DNA from: Actinomadura flavalba DSM 45200
GTDB taxonomy: Bacteria; Actinomycetota; Actinomycetes; Streptosporangiales; Streptosporangiaceae
Direction: 5' to 3'
DNA length: 64,000 nucleotides
Assembly: GCF_000374305.1 (NCBI RefSeq)
Contig: NZ_KB894093.1
Coordinates: forward strand, 186,001-250,000
Every line of letters begins with the position of its first letter. Positions within the stretch are counted from its first letter, which is position 1. The notes below the pieces were generated by a model. That model was given only the letters and a program-made list of their open reading frames with translations, did not search any database and was not told the origin of the DNA. The position numbers and the translations under genes are program-made. Shown piece after piece: positions 16,195 through 25,372 of this stretch.

Positions 16195-16745
16195 CAGGAG
16201 GCTCCCGTCGGGGACTGCCCCAGGGCGCTGATCTTCCAGCCGCCGGGGGTGCGTTCGAGCTGGGCGACGAGCCGGTTCGTCTTGACGCTCGGGTCGCCGT
16301 CCGGCGTCGTCACGGTGATGCGGACGGCCAGGATCATCGACGCCTTGCCCGCCCGGTCGTCGAGCTGCGTCACGGCGCTCGACAGCACCTTCGCGGACGT
16401 GATCGTCTGGGCCGCCTTGACGTCCTTCTCGAACTGCGCCGCACCGGCGGTGAGCTGTTCGTGCAGTTCGCCCGTGGACGAGTCGCGCCAGGTCGCCAGG
16501 CCCTTCGCGACGTCGCGGTGGTCGAGGGTGCTGAGGTTCTGCACGTGCTGCTCGCCGCTCTGCACCACGTCGTCGCGGAGCTTGGAGAACGCCAGCGCGT
16601 CGTCGTGCGCGGCGGCGTACCAGCGCCAGCCGCCCCACGCCGCGAACAGGGCCGCGACGAGCAGGAGGCACAGGGCCGTCCGGACCAGTGGATCGGTCCA
16701 CCGGCCCTCCGGCAGCTCGGGGGGTTTCGTCCGGATTTTGGTCAT
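16194..16745 (-). CDS. Mce-associated membrane protein
   Basis: A protein of about 183 residues with a single N-terminal transmembrane helix (TALCLLLVAALFAAWGGWRW) and an NTF2-like outer domain (GLATWRDSSTGELHEQL; PGGWKISALGQ). It is homologous to the 17273-17845 product. I prefer the ATG at 16745 because GGGAG sits about 10 bases upstream of it; a GTG at 16757 lies too close to the same site. It overlaps the next gene by ATGA. Confidence 0.85.
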   Translation of the reverse strand: MTKIRTKPPELPEGRWTDPLVRTALCLLLVAALFAAWGGWRWYAAAHDDALAFSKLRDDVVQSGEQHVQNLSTLDHRDVAKGLATWRDSSTGELHEQLTAGAAQFEKDVKAAQTITSAKVLSSAVTQLDDRAGKASMILAVRITVTTPDGDPSVKTNRLVAQLERTPGGWKISALGQSPTGAS

Positions 16746-16766
16746 GGTCACCGGCACTCCCGGGAA

Positions 16767-17276
16767 TCAGCTCGAACGGATGTCGGTGATGCGCCAGCGG
16801 CCGTCGGTACGGCGGGCCGTGACGGTGAGCTGGGCCGCGGCGGGGTCGCCCACGGGAGCCCCGGCGCGGGCCGTCTGCTGGTCGAGGAAGACGAGCAGGC
16901 GGGCGCGGTCGTCCTCCAGGGTGGTGACGCCCGCGCGGACCACGCGGGTCGTCAGCGACAGCCGCTGCGCGGGCGCCTGCGCCCGCACCGGGGCCAGGAT
17001 CTGCTGGTACTGCTTGGCGGCGTTGCCCGTCAGCGCCTCGGCCGCCGCCTTCTCGGTGTCGGCCAGCGTCGTCGGCGTGTACGACAGGACGCGCGCCAGC
17101 GCGCCCGACACGTCCCCGATGACGCCGGTCGTCTCGGCCGGGTCCAGCAGGCTCCGGTTCGTCGCGGGCGAACTGGACTCCGCCGACCGCGCCGCGTAGT
17201 TCAGCCCGACCGCGACCGCCGCGATCAGCGCGGCCACCAGCAGCGGCCGGTACAGGGCGAGGACGCGGGCGATCAC
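16767..17276 (-). CDS. Mce-associated membrane protein
   Basis: A 169-residue protein with an N-terminal anchor (LLVAALIAAVAVGLNY) and an outer domain (GVIGDVSGALARVLSYTP; ARLLVFLDQQT; DGRWRITDIRS). These segments align one-for-one with the 15679-16194 product. The GTG start overlaps the preceding TGA (GTGA). It is the second member of the first Mam pair in the operon. Confidence 0.85.
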   Translation of the reverse strand: MIARVLALYRPLLVAALIAAVAVGLNYAARSAESSSPATNRSLLDPAETTGVIGDVSGALARVLSYTPTTLADTEKAAAEALTGNAAKQYQQILAPVRAQAPAQRLSLTTRVVRAGVTTLEDDRARLLVFLDQQTARAGAPVGDPAAAQLTVTARRTDGRWRITDIRSS

Positions 17277-17845
17277 CGCTGCCCCGCCGGGATCGCGGTG
17301 AGCGACTTGAGCCGCCATCCGGCCGGGGTGCGGGTCAGGCCCGCCTCGAAGCGCTGGCGCTGCTCGGTGGCGTCACCGCCCGAGGTCGTCAGCAGGATGC
17401 GCACGGACGCGATCATGGTGGCGTCTCCCGTCTCCGCGTCGAGCTTGGTGACGGCCGCGTCGGTGACGGTGCCCTTCGCGCTCGTCCCCGCCTGGGCGAT
17501 CTTCTGCCGGTTCTGCGGCGCGTCCCGGCGCAACTGCTCGGCCAGGTCGCCGGTCGCCGCATCCTCCCACGCCTTGAGCCCCGCCGGAACGTCGCGGACG
17601 TCCATCGAGTTGAGCGCCGTCAGATGCGCCCGCCCCGACCGCAGCACGACGTCCCGGTCCCGCGCGGTGTCCCGCTCCCCCGACTGCGTCGCGGACAGCA
17701 GCGCCCACGCCGACCACGCAAGGAACAGCGTGGCGGCGAGGATCACCGACCAGCCGATCAGCCCCCACCCCGCGAACAGCGGCGCGGAACGGCGCTGCTC
17801 GCGGGGGCGGGGCTCGGCGGCCGGACGCTCGGTGTCCACGGTCAT
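17273..17845 (-). CDS. Mce-associated membrane protein
   Basis: A 190-residue protein with a charged cytoplasmic N-terminus, one transmembrane helix (LIGWSVILAATLFLAWSAW) and an NTF2-like outer domain (GLKAWEDAATGDLAEQL; PAGWRLKSL). The order of motifs matches the 16194-16745 protein. The start ATG at 17845 overlaps the mceF stop. Together with 16767-17276 it forms a two-gene unit that is repeated directly downstream. Confidence 0.85.
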   Translation of the reverse strand: MTVDTERPAAEPRPREQRRSAPLFAGWGLIGWSVILAATLFLAWSAWALLSATQSGERDTARDRDVVLRSGRAHLTALNSMDVRDVPAGLKAWEDAATGDLAEQLRRDAPQNRQKIAQAGTSAKGTVTDAAVTKLDAETGDATMIASVRILLTTSGGDATEQRQRFEAGLTRTPAGWRLKSLTAIPAGQR

Positions 17846-19080
17846 CGCCCGGTCCCGGGCTGGAGCAGCGTCCCGGTGGACGGCGGCAGCGGCGGGGTGC
17901 CGAGCGCGCCCGGCAGCGCACCGGCGCCGGAGACGCCGAGCGAACCGGCCCGGCGCGGCGGCGGCAGCGCGCCGCCGCCGGGCGCGTTGCCCGAGCCGCG
18001 CACGTTGATCCCCGACGACGGCGGCGAGGCGCAGCGCGCGTCGGTGTTGAACGGCTTGCCGGGCGAGGTGTCGAGCCCGTTGCGGTTCTGCGTCCCGCCG
18101 TAGCCGGCGGTGCACGGCCGCGGGTTGAAGAACGTCGTCGTCATGCCGAACTGGAGCTTGCCGTCCTGGATGACCGAGGACGCCGCGCCGACGACGCCGG
18201 GCAGCTTGGACAGCAGTTCCTCCAGCGCGGGCGCCCGCGTCTTCAGCACGTCCGACGTCGTCGTCATGTTCGCCAGCAGGACGCTGAACGACGGGTCGAG
18301 GTCGTCCAGCAGCCGCTCCATCTCGCGGGACGCGCCCGGCCCGGCGGCGATGAGGCGCCGCAGGTCTGGGTCGGACGTGCGGAGCTGCTGGGCGAGCAGC
18401 CGCGCGTCGCGGCCGAACTGCACGATCGCGCCCGCGTTGTCGTTCTGCGTGCGCAGGACGGTCTGCGTGTCCTGGATGAGGCGCGACGTCGGCTCGATGT
18501 TCTCGTTGGCGTGCTTGGTGAACTGCCGGCCGCTGTCCATCAGCGCCTGGAGGTTCTGCCCCTGGCCGTTGAACGCGGTGCCGAACTCGTCCACGACGAC
18601 CCGCAGCGACTCCAGCGGGACGGACGCGGCCAGCGCGTTGACGCTGGTCAGCAGGTCGGTGACGGGCGCGGGCGTCGCGGTCGCCGAGCGCGGGATGCGC
18701 GACCCGGCGGCCAGGTACGGCCCGGCGTCCGACGAGGGACGCAGGTCGATGTACTGCTCACCGACCGCCGACCGGTTCGCCACGACGGCCTGCGTCTGAC
18801 GCGGGATGTTCGGGGCGTCGTGGTCGATCTGCAACTCGGCGATGACACCGTCGTCGGTGAGCTTCAGCGGCCCCACACGGCCCACGGACGTGCCGCGCAG
18901 CGTCACGTCCGCGTGCGTGGTCAGGCCGCCGGTCTGCGGCAGCTCGACCGAGACGACGTAGTAGCCCTTGAGCCCGACGAGCCCGCCGAGCTTGGCGTAG
19001 TTGAGCGCGATGAAACCGATCGCGAACGTCCCGATGATCAGGAACGCGATGTTCTTCAGCTTCGTGCTGAGCGTGACCAT
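17842..19080 (-). CDS. mceF: MCE-family protein (MceF position)
   Basis: A 412-residue protein with an N-terminal transmembrane helix (IAFLIIGTFAIGFIALNY) and an MCE domain (YYVVSVELPQTGGLTTHADVTLRGTSVGRVGPL). A long helical region with coiled-coil character and a Pro/Gly-rich tail follow. It is predicted to contribute one subunit of the hexameric periplasm-spanning lipid tunnel. Its ATG overlaps the mceE stop. The symbol is given by operon position, as the last of six MCE proteins. Confidence 0.9.
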   Translation of the reverse strand: MVTLSTKLKNIAFLIIGTFAIGFIALNYAKLGGLVGLKGYYVVSVELPQTGGLTTHADVTLRGTSVGRVGPLKLTDDGVIAELQIDHDAPNIPRQTQAVVANRSAVGEQYIDLRPSSDAGPYLAAGSRIPRSATATPAPVTDLLTSVNALAASVPLESLRVVVDEFGTAFNGQGQNLQALMDSGRQFTKHANENIEPTSRLIQDTQTVLRTQNDNAGAIVQFGRDARLLAQQLRTSDPDLRRLIAAGPGASREMERLLDDLDPSFSVLLANMTTTSDVLKTRAPALEELLSKLPGVVGAASSVIQDGKLQFGMTTTFFNPRPCTAGYGGTQNRNGLDTSPGKPFNTDARCASPPSSGINVRGSGNAPGGGALPPPRRAGSLGVSGAGALPGALGTPPLPPSTGTLLQPGTGR

Positions 19081-20138
19081 CAGTTCCCCTCACCGGAGGC
19101 GGGCAGTGGCGCACGCGCGCCTTCCTGCGGCGGCGGCATGTCGTCGGGCGGCGTCAGCGGCGGGATGATCGTCGTCTTGGGCTGCGCCGTGACCACCAGA
19201 TAGGTGTTGAGGTAGTCGCCCTTGACGGCGGGCAGCACCGCGTCGGTGAACGGGAACGTCAGCAGCACCTGGAGGGCGCGCGGCAGGTCCCGGCCGGAGT
19301 CCGCGAGCTTGCGCAGAACCGGGTCGAGCGCCTTGAGGTCCGCGACGATGTCGTCCTTGGACGCCTTCAGCGTCGAGACCGCCACACCCGACAGCCGCTC
19401 CAGCGACCCGAGCATCCGCACCAGTTCGCCGCGCTGCTCCTCCAGCACCTTCAGGCCGGGGGCCAGGTCGTCCAGGACGGTGCCGATCTCGGCGCGCCGC
19501 GCGTTCATCGTCGAGGACAGCTTCGCCATCCCGTCCAGGGCGGCGGTGATGTTCCGCTTGTTGGAGTCGAGATCCTCGGTGAGCGTGGTGAGGCGGCCGA
19601 GCAGCGACTTGATCTGCTTCTCGTTGCCGTTCAGCGCGTTGTTCATCTCGACCGTGATCGTGCGGAGCTGGGCGAGCCCGCCGCCGTTGAGCAGCAGCGA
19701 CAGCGCGCCGAGCACCTCCTCGACCTCGGGGTTGCGGTTGGTGCGGTCGGGCGGGATCGTCGCGCCGTCGGCGAGGGCGCCGGTCGGCGCCGTCGCCGGG
19801 CCCGCGAGCTGGATGTACTTCTCACCCAGCAGGCTGGACTGGCGGAGCTGCGCGTAGGAGTTCGCGGGCAGCTTCACCTTCCGGTTGACGAGCATCGTCA
19901 CCTCGGCCGTCCATCCGCCCGACGGCAGCGACACCTTCGTGACGCGGCCGACCGCGACGTCGTTGACCTTCACGGCCGACTGCGGCACGAGGTTCAGCAC
20001 GTTGGCGAACTGCGCCTTGACGGTGATCGGGTCCGAGCCGACGTCGGCGCCTCCGGGCAGCGGCATGTTCTGCACGCCGAGCCCGCAGCCGGACGTGGTC
20101 AGCGCGGCGGCGAGCGCGGCTGCGGCGAGCCGTCTCAT
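19080..20138 (-). CDS. mceE: MCE-family lipoprotein (MceE position)
   Basis: A 352-residue protein with a lipoprotein signal ending L-T-T-S-G-C (Cys18), as expected for MceE/LprK. The MCE domain is at about 35-115 (ITVKAQFANVLNLVPQSAVKV; VGRVTKVSL), followed by helical repeats. It is the only one of the six MCE proteins here with a lipobox. It is exported, lipid-anchored and part of the Mce importer. It overlaps its neighbours by 1-4 nt. Confidence 0.92.
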   Translation of the reverse strand: MRRLAAAALAAALTTSGCGLGVQNMPLPGGADVGSDPITVKAQFANVLNLVPQSAVKVNDVAVGRVTKVSLPSGGWTAEVTMLVNRKVKLPANSYAQLRQSSLLGEKYIQLAGPATAPTGALADGATIPPDRTNRNPEVEEVLGALSLLLNGGGLAQLRTITVEMNNALNGNEKQIKSLLGRLTTLTEDLDSNKRNITAALDGMAKLSSTMNARRAEIGTVLDDLAPGLKVLEEQRGELVRMLGSLERLSGVAVSTLKASKDDIVADLKALDPVLRKLADSGRDLPRALQVLLTFPFTDAVLPAVKGDYLNTYLVVTAQPKTTIIPPLTPPDDMPPPQEGARAPLPASGEGN

Positions 20139-21133
20139 CGGCCACCTCCCTGGGCGGTCGCGCCGGCGGCCGGAAGCGGCGCGACCAGCTCGTTGAGGTT
20201 GCCGCGGCCCATGAGCGTCCCGGTCTTCGGGTCGTAGGCGCGCAGCATGTTGCCCGCCGCGAGCGGCTGGACGTCCAGCGCCTCGGCCAGCGACTTGCGC
20301 TGGTTCACGAGGGTCTGCGTGAGCTTGCCGAGCTTCTCGACGTTCGTCTTGAGCAGCGTCCGGTTCTCCCGGATGAACTTCTCGACGCGGCCGAGCGCGT
20401 CCGCGAGGGCGCGCAGCGCGGCGCCGAGCGTCTCGCGGTCGTCGGCGAGGAACCGGGTGACCTCGGCGAGCTGCGTCTGCGCCTGCCGGACCTGCCCGTC
20501 GTTCGCCTTGAGCATCCCGGTGAACTTGGACAGGTTCGTGATCGTGGCGAACAGGTCCTCCTGCGACCCGGTGAGGGTCTTGGCGGCCTTGCCGAACTCC
20601 TCGATCGTGGCGCCGAGCGCGCGGCCGTTGCCGCGCATGTTCTCGGCGCCGGTGCCGATCGCCCGCGACACCGCGCCCTCGGAGTTGAGCCCGTTGGGAC
20701 CGAGGTCGTCGGCGAGCTTGGTGATGCTCGCGTACACCTTGTCGAGTTCCAGCGGCGTCGCGGTGCGCTCCAGCGGGATCGTGGCGCCCGACGCCATCTT
20801 CGGGCCGGTCTCGTAGGCCGGGGTGAGCTGGATGTACCGGTCGGACACCAGGCTCGGCGCGACCGCCACCGCCCGCGCCCCGTCCGGCACGCCCACGCTC
20901 GGGTCGACCTCCAGGACGACCTTCACCCGCGAACCGGACGCCCGGACGCTCGCGATCTTCCCGGTCTTGACGCCGAGGATGCGCACGTCCGACCCGGCGT
21001 ACACGCCGACGGCCTGCGAGAAGTACGCGGTGATCCGGGTCGGTTCCGGCGGGCGGAACCCGACGAACAGGCCGACCGCGACGATCAGGGCGACTCCCGC
21101 CGCGATCAGTCCGGTCCGCAGTTTGCTCACCAT
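20135..21133 (-). CDS. mceD: MCE-family protein (MceD position)
   Basis: A 332-residue protein with an N-terminal helix (GLIAAGVALIVAVGLFVGF) and an MCE domain (ITAYFSQAVGVYAGSDVRILGVKTGKIASV; SDRYIQLTPAY). Long alpha-helical repeats and a Gly-rich end follow. It is translationally coupled on both sides (ATGA overlaps). It is probably one wall of the lipid-transport tunnel. Confidence 0.9.
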   Translation of the reverse strand: MVSKLRTGLIAAGVALIVAVGLFVGFRPPEPTRITAYFSQAVGVYAGSDVRILGVKTGKIASVRASGSRVKVVLEVDPSVGVPDGARAVAVAPSLVSDRYIQLTPAYETGPKMASGATIPLERTATPLELDKVYASITKLADDLGPNGLNSEGAVSRAIGTGAENMRGNGRALGATIEEFGKAAKTLTGSQEDLFATITNLSKFTGMLKANDGQVRQAQTQLAEVTRFLADDRETLGAALRALADALGRVEKFIRENRTLLKTNVEKLGKLTQTLVNQRKSLAEALDVQPLAAGNMLRAYDPKTGTLMGRGNLNELVAPLPAAGATAQGGGR

Positions 21134-22227
21134 CACTGGCCCCTCTTCCCGGTACCGGGCACGGTCGCCTGGCAGCCCTTCTCCGGCGGCGTGCCCGGGG
21201 GCAGGTACTTCTTCAGGACGAGCCCGCACAGGTAGCCGTCCATCCAGCGCCCGTTGCCCATCGTGTTGCCGACGACGCGGGTGTAGGGCCCGGCGAGCTT
21301 GAGCACCCGGTCGAGGTTCTTCTGGTTCTTCAGCAGCAGGTCGGTGACCTTCTCCAGGGCCAGCAGCGACGGCCGCAACTGCCGGTCGTTGTCCTGGACG
21401 AACCCGGAGAGCTGCCGGCCGAGGTCCTCGGTGCCGACGAGCAGGCCGTGGATCGCCTCGCGGCGGCGGCGCAGCTCGGCGAGCAGCACGTTGCCGTCGC
21501 GCAGCAGCGCCTCGAACGACTCGTTCTGGTCCGCGAGCGTGCCGGTGACCTTGCGGCTCCCGGCGAGCAGCCGGTTCAGCTCGGCGTCCTTGCTGGAGAT
21601 CGTCTTGGACAGCGCGGACATGCCGTCCAGCGCCTTGCGGACGCTCGGGGACGTGCGGGAGAACGTCGAGGAGATCGCGTCCAGGCTGGACGCGAGCTGC
21701 GCGGAGTCGATCTGCCCGGCGTTGCTGGCCAGGTCCTCGAACGCGCGGGTGACGTCGTAGGGGGACGTCGTCCGGTTGACCGGGATGACGGTGCCGGGGT
21801 CCTGCGACTCGGGGCCGAGCGGGTCGACGGCGAGGAACTTGTCGCCGAGGAGCGTCTTGATCGCGATGGCGGCGGTGCTGGTGTTGCCGACCCAGGCGTC
21901 CTTCACCCGGAACGACACGCGCACCTTGGCGCCGTTCAGCCGCACCTTGGTGATCTTGCCGACCTTGACGCCCGCGACGCGGACCTCGTTGCCCTCGCGG
22001 AGCCCGGCCGACTCGCGGAAGTCGGCCGTGTAGGTGGTACCGCCGCCGATGACCGGCAGGTCGTCGGCCGACAGCGCCACCAGCGACGCCACGACGATCG
22101 CGACGATGCCGACGATCGCGACGGTGATCGGATTGCGGTCGCGGACCGGCTTGGGCCTGCGCAGCCGCAGCTTGGCGGGCTTGCGTCGCGGGGCGCCCTG
22201 CCCCGCGACGGGCATCGGGGCCGTCAC
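21133..22227 (-). CDS. mceC: MCE-family protein (MceC position)
   Basis: A protein of about 364 residues. A basic N-terminus precedes a transmembrane helix (ITVAIVGIVAIVVASLVAL) and an MCE domain (YTADFRESAGLREGNEVRVAGVKVGKITKV). A helical region and a C-terminal segment with conserved Cys (DGYLCGLVLKKYLPPGTPPEKGC) follow. I use the GTG at 22227 because it overlaps the mceB stop as GTGA, as everywhere else in this operon; a GTG at 22236 is also in frame. Confidence 0.9.
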   Translation of the reverse strand: MTAPMPVAGQGAPRRKPAKLRLRRPKPVRDRNPITVAIVGIVAIVVASLVALSADDLPVIGGGTTYTADFRESAGLREGNEVRVAGVKVGKITKVRLNGAKVRVSFRVKDAWVGNTSTAAIAIKTLLGDKFLAVDPLGPESQDPGTVIPVNRTTSPYDVTRAFEDLASNAGQIDSAQLASSLDAISSTFSRTSPSVRKALDGMSALSKTISSKDAELNRLLAGSRKVTGTLADQNESFEALLRDGNVLLAELRRRREAIHGLLVGTEDLGRQLSGFVQDNDRQLRPSLLALEKVTDLLLKNQKNLDRVLKLAGPYTRVVGNTMGNGRWMDGYLCGLVLKKYLPPGTPPEKGCQATVPGTGKRGQ

Positions 22228-23267
22228 TTGCCGCACCTCGCCGCTTCGTCCACGCGACCCTTCGGGTCGGCGGGCTGCTTCTCGCCCTCACCGACCTTCT
22301 CGTACTTGACGCCGGTCACGATCGCCTCGCAGAGGTAGAAGTTCATCCACGATCCGTACGAGGCGATCCGCCCGATCGCCTCCATCTTCGTCGGCGTCGT
22401 GGCCAGGAACCGCTCGATGGTCGGAGCGTCGCGGTTGAGGTTGTTCGACAACCGGCCGAGTTCCCGGATGTCGTTCTTCAGCGGGGCGCGGCCGTCGCGC
22501 AGCAGGCCCGCCGTGCTGTTGGCCAGGTCGTCCAGCGCGCTGACGGCCTCGCCGATCGGCTTGCGGTCGGCGGCCAGCCCGGAGACGAGCTGCCGCATCG
22601 TCACGACCAGGTCGCCCAGCTCGTCGCCGCGTCCGTTGACGGTGTCCAGGACGGCCGTGAGGTTGTCCACGACCTGCCCGATGACCTTGTCCTTGGACGC
22701 GATCGTGCCGGTCAGCGACCCGATCGTGCCGAGCAGGTTCTCCACCGTGCCGCTCTCGCCCTGGAGCACCTGGACGATCGAGCCCGCGAGCTGGTTGACG
22801 TCCTTGGGCGACAGCGCGGCGAACAGCGGCTGGAAGCCGTTGAAGAGCTGGGTGAGGTTGAGCGCGGGCGTCGTCCGCTCGGTCGGGATCGTCGCGCCCG
22901 CGGCCAGCGAACCGGCCTCGCCCGCACCCCGGTCCAGCTCGACGTAGCGCTGGCCGACGAGGTTCAGGTACTTGATCGTCGCGGTGGACGAGGCCGGCAG
23001 CCGCCGGTCCTTCTCCACCGAGAACGTGACGAGCGCGACGCGCTTCTCCACCACGCCGATCTTGTCGACGCGGCCGACCTGCACGCCCGCGACGCGGACG
23101 CTGTCGCCCGCGCGCAGCCCGGACGCGTCGGTGAACCGCGCCTTGTACGTGGTCGTCGACCCGCTCCCGGTCTGGGCGATGCTCATCGCCAGCACCAGCG
23201 TCGCCACGATCGTGACGACGATGAACACGAGCGACTTGGCGATCGGCCCCGCGAGGCTGCGCCTCAT
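22224..23267 (-). CDS. mceB: MCE-family protein (MceB position)
   Basis: A 347-residue protein with a transmembrane helix (SLVFIVVTIVATLVLAMSIA) and an MCE domain (YKARFTDASGLRAGDSVRVAGVQVGRVDKI; LNLVGQRYVELDRG). Helical repeats and a Cys-containing tail (YLCEAIVTGVKYEKVG) follow. It is coupled to mceA and mceC by 4-nt overlaps. Confidence 0.9.
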   Translation of the reverse strand: MRRSLAGPIAKSLVFIVVTIVATLVLAMSIAQTGSGSTTTYKARFTDASGLRAGDSVRVAGVQVGRVDKIGVVEKRVALVTFSVEKDRRLPASSTATIKYLNLVGQRYVELDRGAGEAGSLAAGATIPTERTTPALNLTQLFNGFQPLFAALSPKDVNQLAGSIVQVLQGESGTVENLLGTIGSLTGTIASKDKVIGQVVDNLTAVLDTVNGRGDELGDLVVTMRQLVSGLAADRKPIGEAVSALDDLANSTAGLLRDGRAPLKNDIRELGRLSNNLNRDAPTIERFLATTPTKMEAIGRIASYGSWMNFYLCEAIVTGVKYEKVGEGEKQPADPKGRVDEAARCGK

Positions 23268-24544
23268 CCGACCTTCACCTCCGTTCCCCGGTAGACCGGG
23301 CCGGCGAGCACGCTGCTCCAGTCCGGCAGCGCCTCGGGGACCTCCTGGAGGCCGGGCGCGATCAGCTCGTTGACCAGGCGGTTCTCCTGCGGCGAGTTCG
23401 GCAGCCCGAGCCCGCCCGGCACGACCGCGACCGGCGCGTCCGCGGACGCCGTGGCGGCCCGCGCGGGCGCGGCCTTGGCGCCGTAGGGGACCGACGGGCA
23501 GTGCGGCCCGTTGCCCCGCCCGTACTTCGGCGCGTCCTTGCCTGGCTTGTAGCGGCCCTTGGACGGCAGCGTCTTCACGTTGACGTGCAGGCCGGGCTGG
23601 CCCGTCCCCTTGCCGAGCACCTGGTCCATCTTCGGGATGAAGTCGTTGATCATCCCGATCGTGCACGGCAGCATCGGCGCGTACCGGGCCATCGTCTCCA
23701 GGCTCGCGCGGCTCTGCGCCGACACCCGGATGAGGTTGGCGCGGTTGTCGCGCAGGAAGTCCGTGAGGTCCTGCGAGCCGCGCGTCAGCGAGGAGTACAT
23801 GGTGGCGAGGTTCTGCCGCTGGCTCACGATCGTCTGGCTGGTGCGCGTCAGGTCGTTCAGCGCGTCCAGGATGTCGGGCGTGGCCTGGCTGTAGGTCTCG
23901 GTGAACTTCACCAGCTCGCGGATGCCGTTGTTCAGCGCGGGCAGGTTCGGGTTCAGTTCCTTCAGGTAGGAGTCCAGCTCGACCATCGTCTTGCCGAGGT
24001 CGGTGCCGCGTCCGTCGAGCGCCTGCGACACGGCCGTCAGCGTGGCCGAGAGCTGCTGCGGCCGGACGGCCGTGAGCAGCGGCAGCAGGTTGTCCAGCAC
24101 GCGCTGGAGCTCGATCGCGTTGGCCGAGCGGTCCTGGCCGATCACGCTGTCGGCCGTCAGCCGCGCCGGTTCCGGCTGCGCCGGGGGGACGAACGCGACG
24201 TACCGCGCGCCGAACAGCGTCGTCGGGAGCATCTGCGCGGACACGTTCGCCGGGACCATCGCCAGCTTGTCCGGCTGAAGGGCCAGCTTCAGCGTCGCGC
24301 CGTTCCCGTCCGCCTGGATATCGCGGACCTCGCCGATGACGACGCCGCGCATCTTCACGTCCGCGTGCCGGTGCATCTCGTTGCCGACGCTCGCGGTCTT
24401 GACCGTCACCCACGCGACGCTGGTGAACTTCTTGTCGTAGATCGCGACCGACAGCCAGATGAGCAGTGCCGGGACGAGGATGAACACCACGCCCGCGCTC
24501 CGTCGGAGCAGCACGCCGCCGTCGTTCCTGCTGCGGTGTCTCAT
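23264..24544 (-). CDS. mceA: MCE-family protein (MceA position)
   Basis: A 426-residue protein with an N-terminal transmembrane helix (GVVFILVPALLIWLSVAIY) and an MCE domain (AWVTVKTASVGNEMHRHADVKMRGVVIGEV; LFGARYVAFVPP). An extended helical part and a Pro/Ala-rich C-terminus follow. It is the first MCE protein after the two permeases. The start ATG overlaps the yrbEB stop. It is a substrate-channel subunit by family. Confidence 0.92.
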   Translation of the reverse strand: MRHRSRNDGGVLLRRSAGVVFILVPALLIWLSVAIYDKKFTSVAWVTVKTASVGNEMHRHADVKMRGVVIGEVRDIQADGNGATLKLALQPDKLAMVPANVSAQMLPTTLFGARYVAFVPPAQPEPARLTADSVIGQDRSANAIELQRVLDNLLPLLTAVRPQQLSATLTAVSQALDGRGTDLGKTMVELDSYLKELNPNLPALNNGIRELVKFTETYSQATPDILDALNDLTRTSQTIVSQRQNLATMYSSLTRGSQDLTDFLRDNRANLIRVSAQSRASLETMARYAPMLPCTIGMINDFIPKMDQVLGKGTGQPGLHVNVKTLPSKGRYKPGKDAPKYGRGNGPHCPSVPYGAKAAPARAATASADAPVAVVPGGLGLPNSPQENRLVNELIAPGLQEVPEALPDWSSVLAGPVYRGTEVKVG

Positions 24545-25371
24545 CCGGCCACCTTCACCGTCGTGGTCGTGCCCCACAGGGCCAGGCTGAGGAAGAAGTC
24601 CGTCACGCTGATGAGGACGATGGACGTGCGTACCGCGCGGCCGACGGCCCGGCCCACCCCGGCGGGGCCGCCGACCGCGCGGTAGCCGTAGTAGCAGTGC
24701 GACAAGATCACCATGACGCTGAAGATCAGCACCTTGAGGAACGACAGCAGTACGTCCGTGGGCGACAGGAACAGCCCGAAATAGTGGTCGTACGTGCCGG
24801 CCGACTGCCCGTTGAAGACCACCGTGACCTGCCGCGACGCGACGTAGCTGCACAGCAGCCCGATCGCGTACAGCGGAATGATCGCGACGGCGCCCGCGAT
24901 GATGCGCGTCGTGACGAGGTAGGGCAGGCTCGGGATGCCCATGACCTCCAGGGCGTCGACCTCGTCGCTGATCCGCATCGCGCCGAGCTGGGCCGTGAAG
25001 CCCGCCCCGACGGTCGCCGACAGCGCGAGGCCCGACACCAGGGGCGCGATCTCGCGGGTGTTGAAGTAGGCGGAGGCGAACCCGGTGAAGGCCGCCGTGC
25101 CGATCTGCTGGAGCGCCGAGTAGCCCTGGAGACCGACGATCATGCCGGTCGCGAGGGTCATGGCGATCATGACGCCGATCGTGCCGCCGATGACGCCGAG
25201 CCCGCCGGACCCGAAGGAGACCTCGGCCAGCAGCCGCTGGATCTCCTTGGTGTAGCGGCGCAGCGCGCGCGGAATCCACAGCATCGCGCGCACGTAGAAG
25301 ATGAGCTGGTCGCCGGGGGCGTCGAGCCGGCCGAGCAGGCGGCCCGGCCGCATCGTGTCGAGCAGTGCCAC
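24541..25371 (-). CDS. yrbEB: YrbE/MlaE-family ABC permease (YrbEB)
   Basis: A 276-residue permease with about five hydrophobic segments and the MlaE-family signature region (VSGLALSATVGAGFTAQLGAMRISDEVDALEVMGIP). The start is the GTG at 25371 with GGGAGG upstream, one base after the yrbEA stop. With YrbEA it forms the inner-membrane core of the Mce importer. The partner ATPase (MceG) is not in the window and is commonly encoded elsewhere. Confidence 0.93.
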   Translation of the reverse strand: MALLDTMRPGRLLGRLDAPGDQLIFYVRAMLWIPRALRRYTKEIQRLLAEVSFGSGGLGVIGGTIGVMIAMTLATGMIVGLQGYSALQQIGTAAFTGFASAYFNTREIAPLVSGLALSATVGAGFTAQLGAMRISDEVDALEVMGIPSLPYLVTTRIIAGAVAIIPLYAIGLLCSYVASRQVTVVFNGQSAGTYDHYFGLFLSPTDVLLSFLKVLIFSVMVILSHCYYGYRAVGGPAGVGRAVGRAVRTSIVLISVTDFFLSLALWGTTTTVKVAG

Positions 25372-25372
25372 G

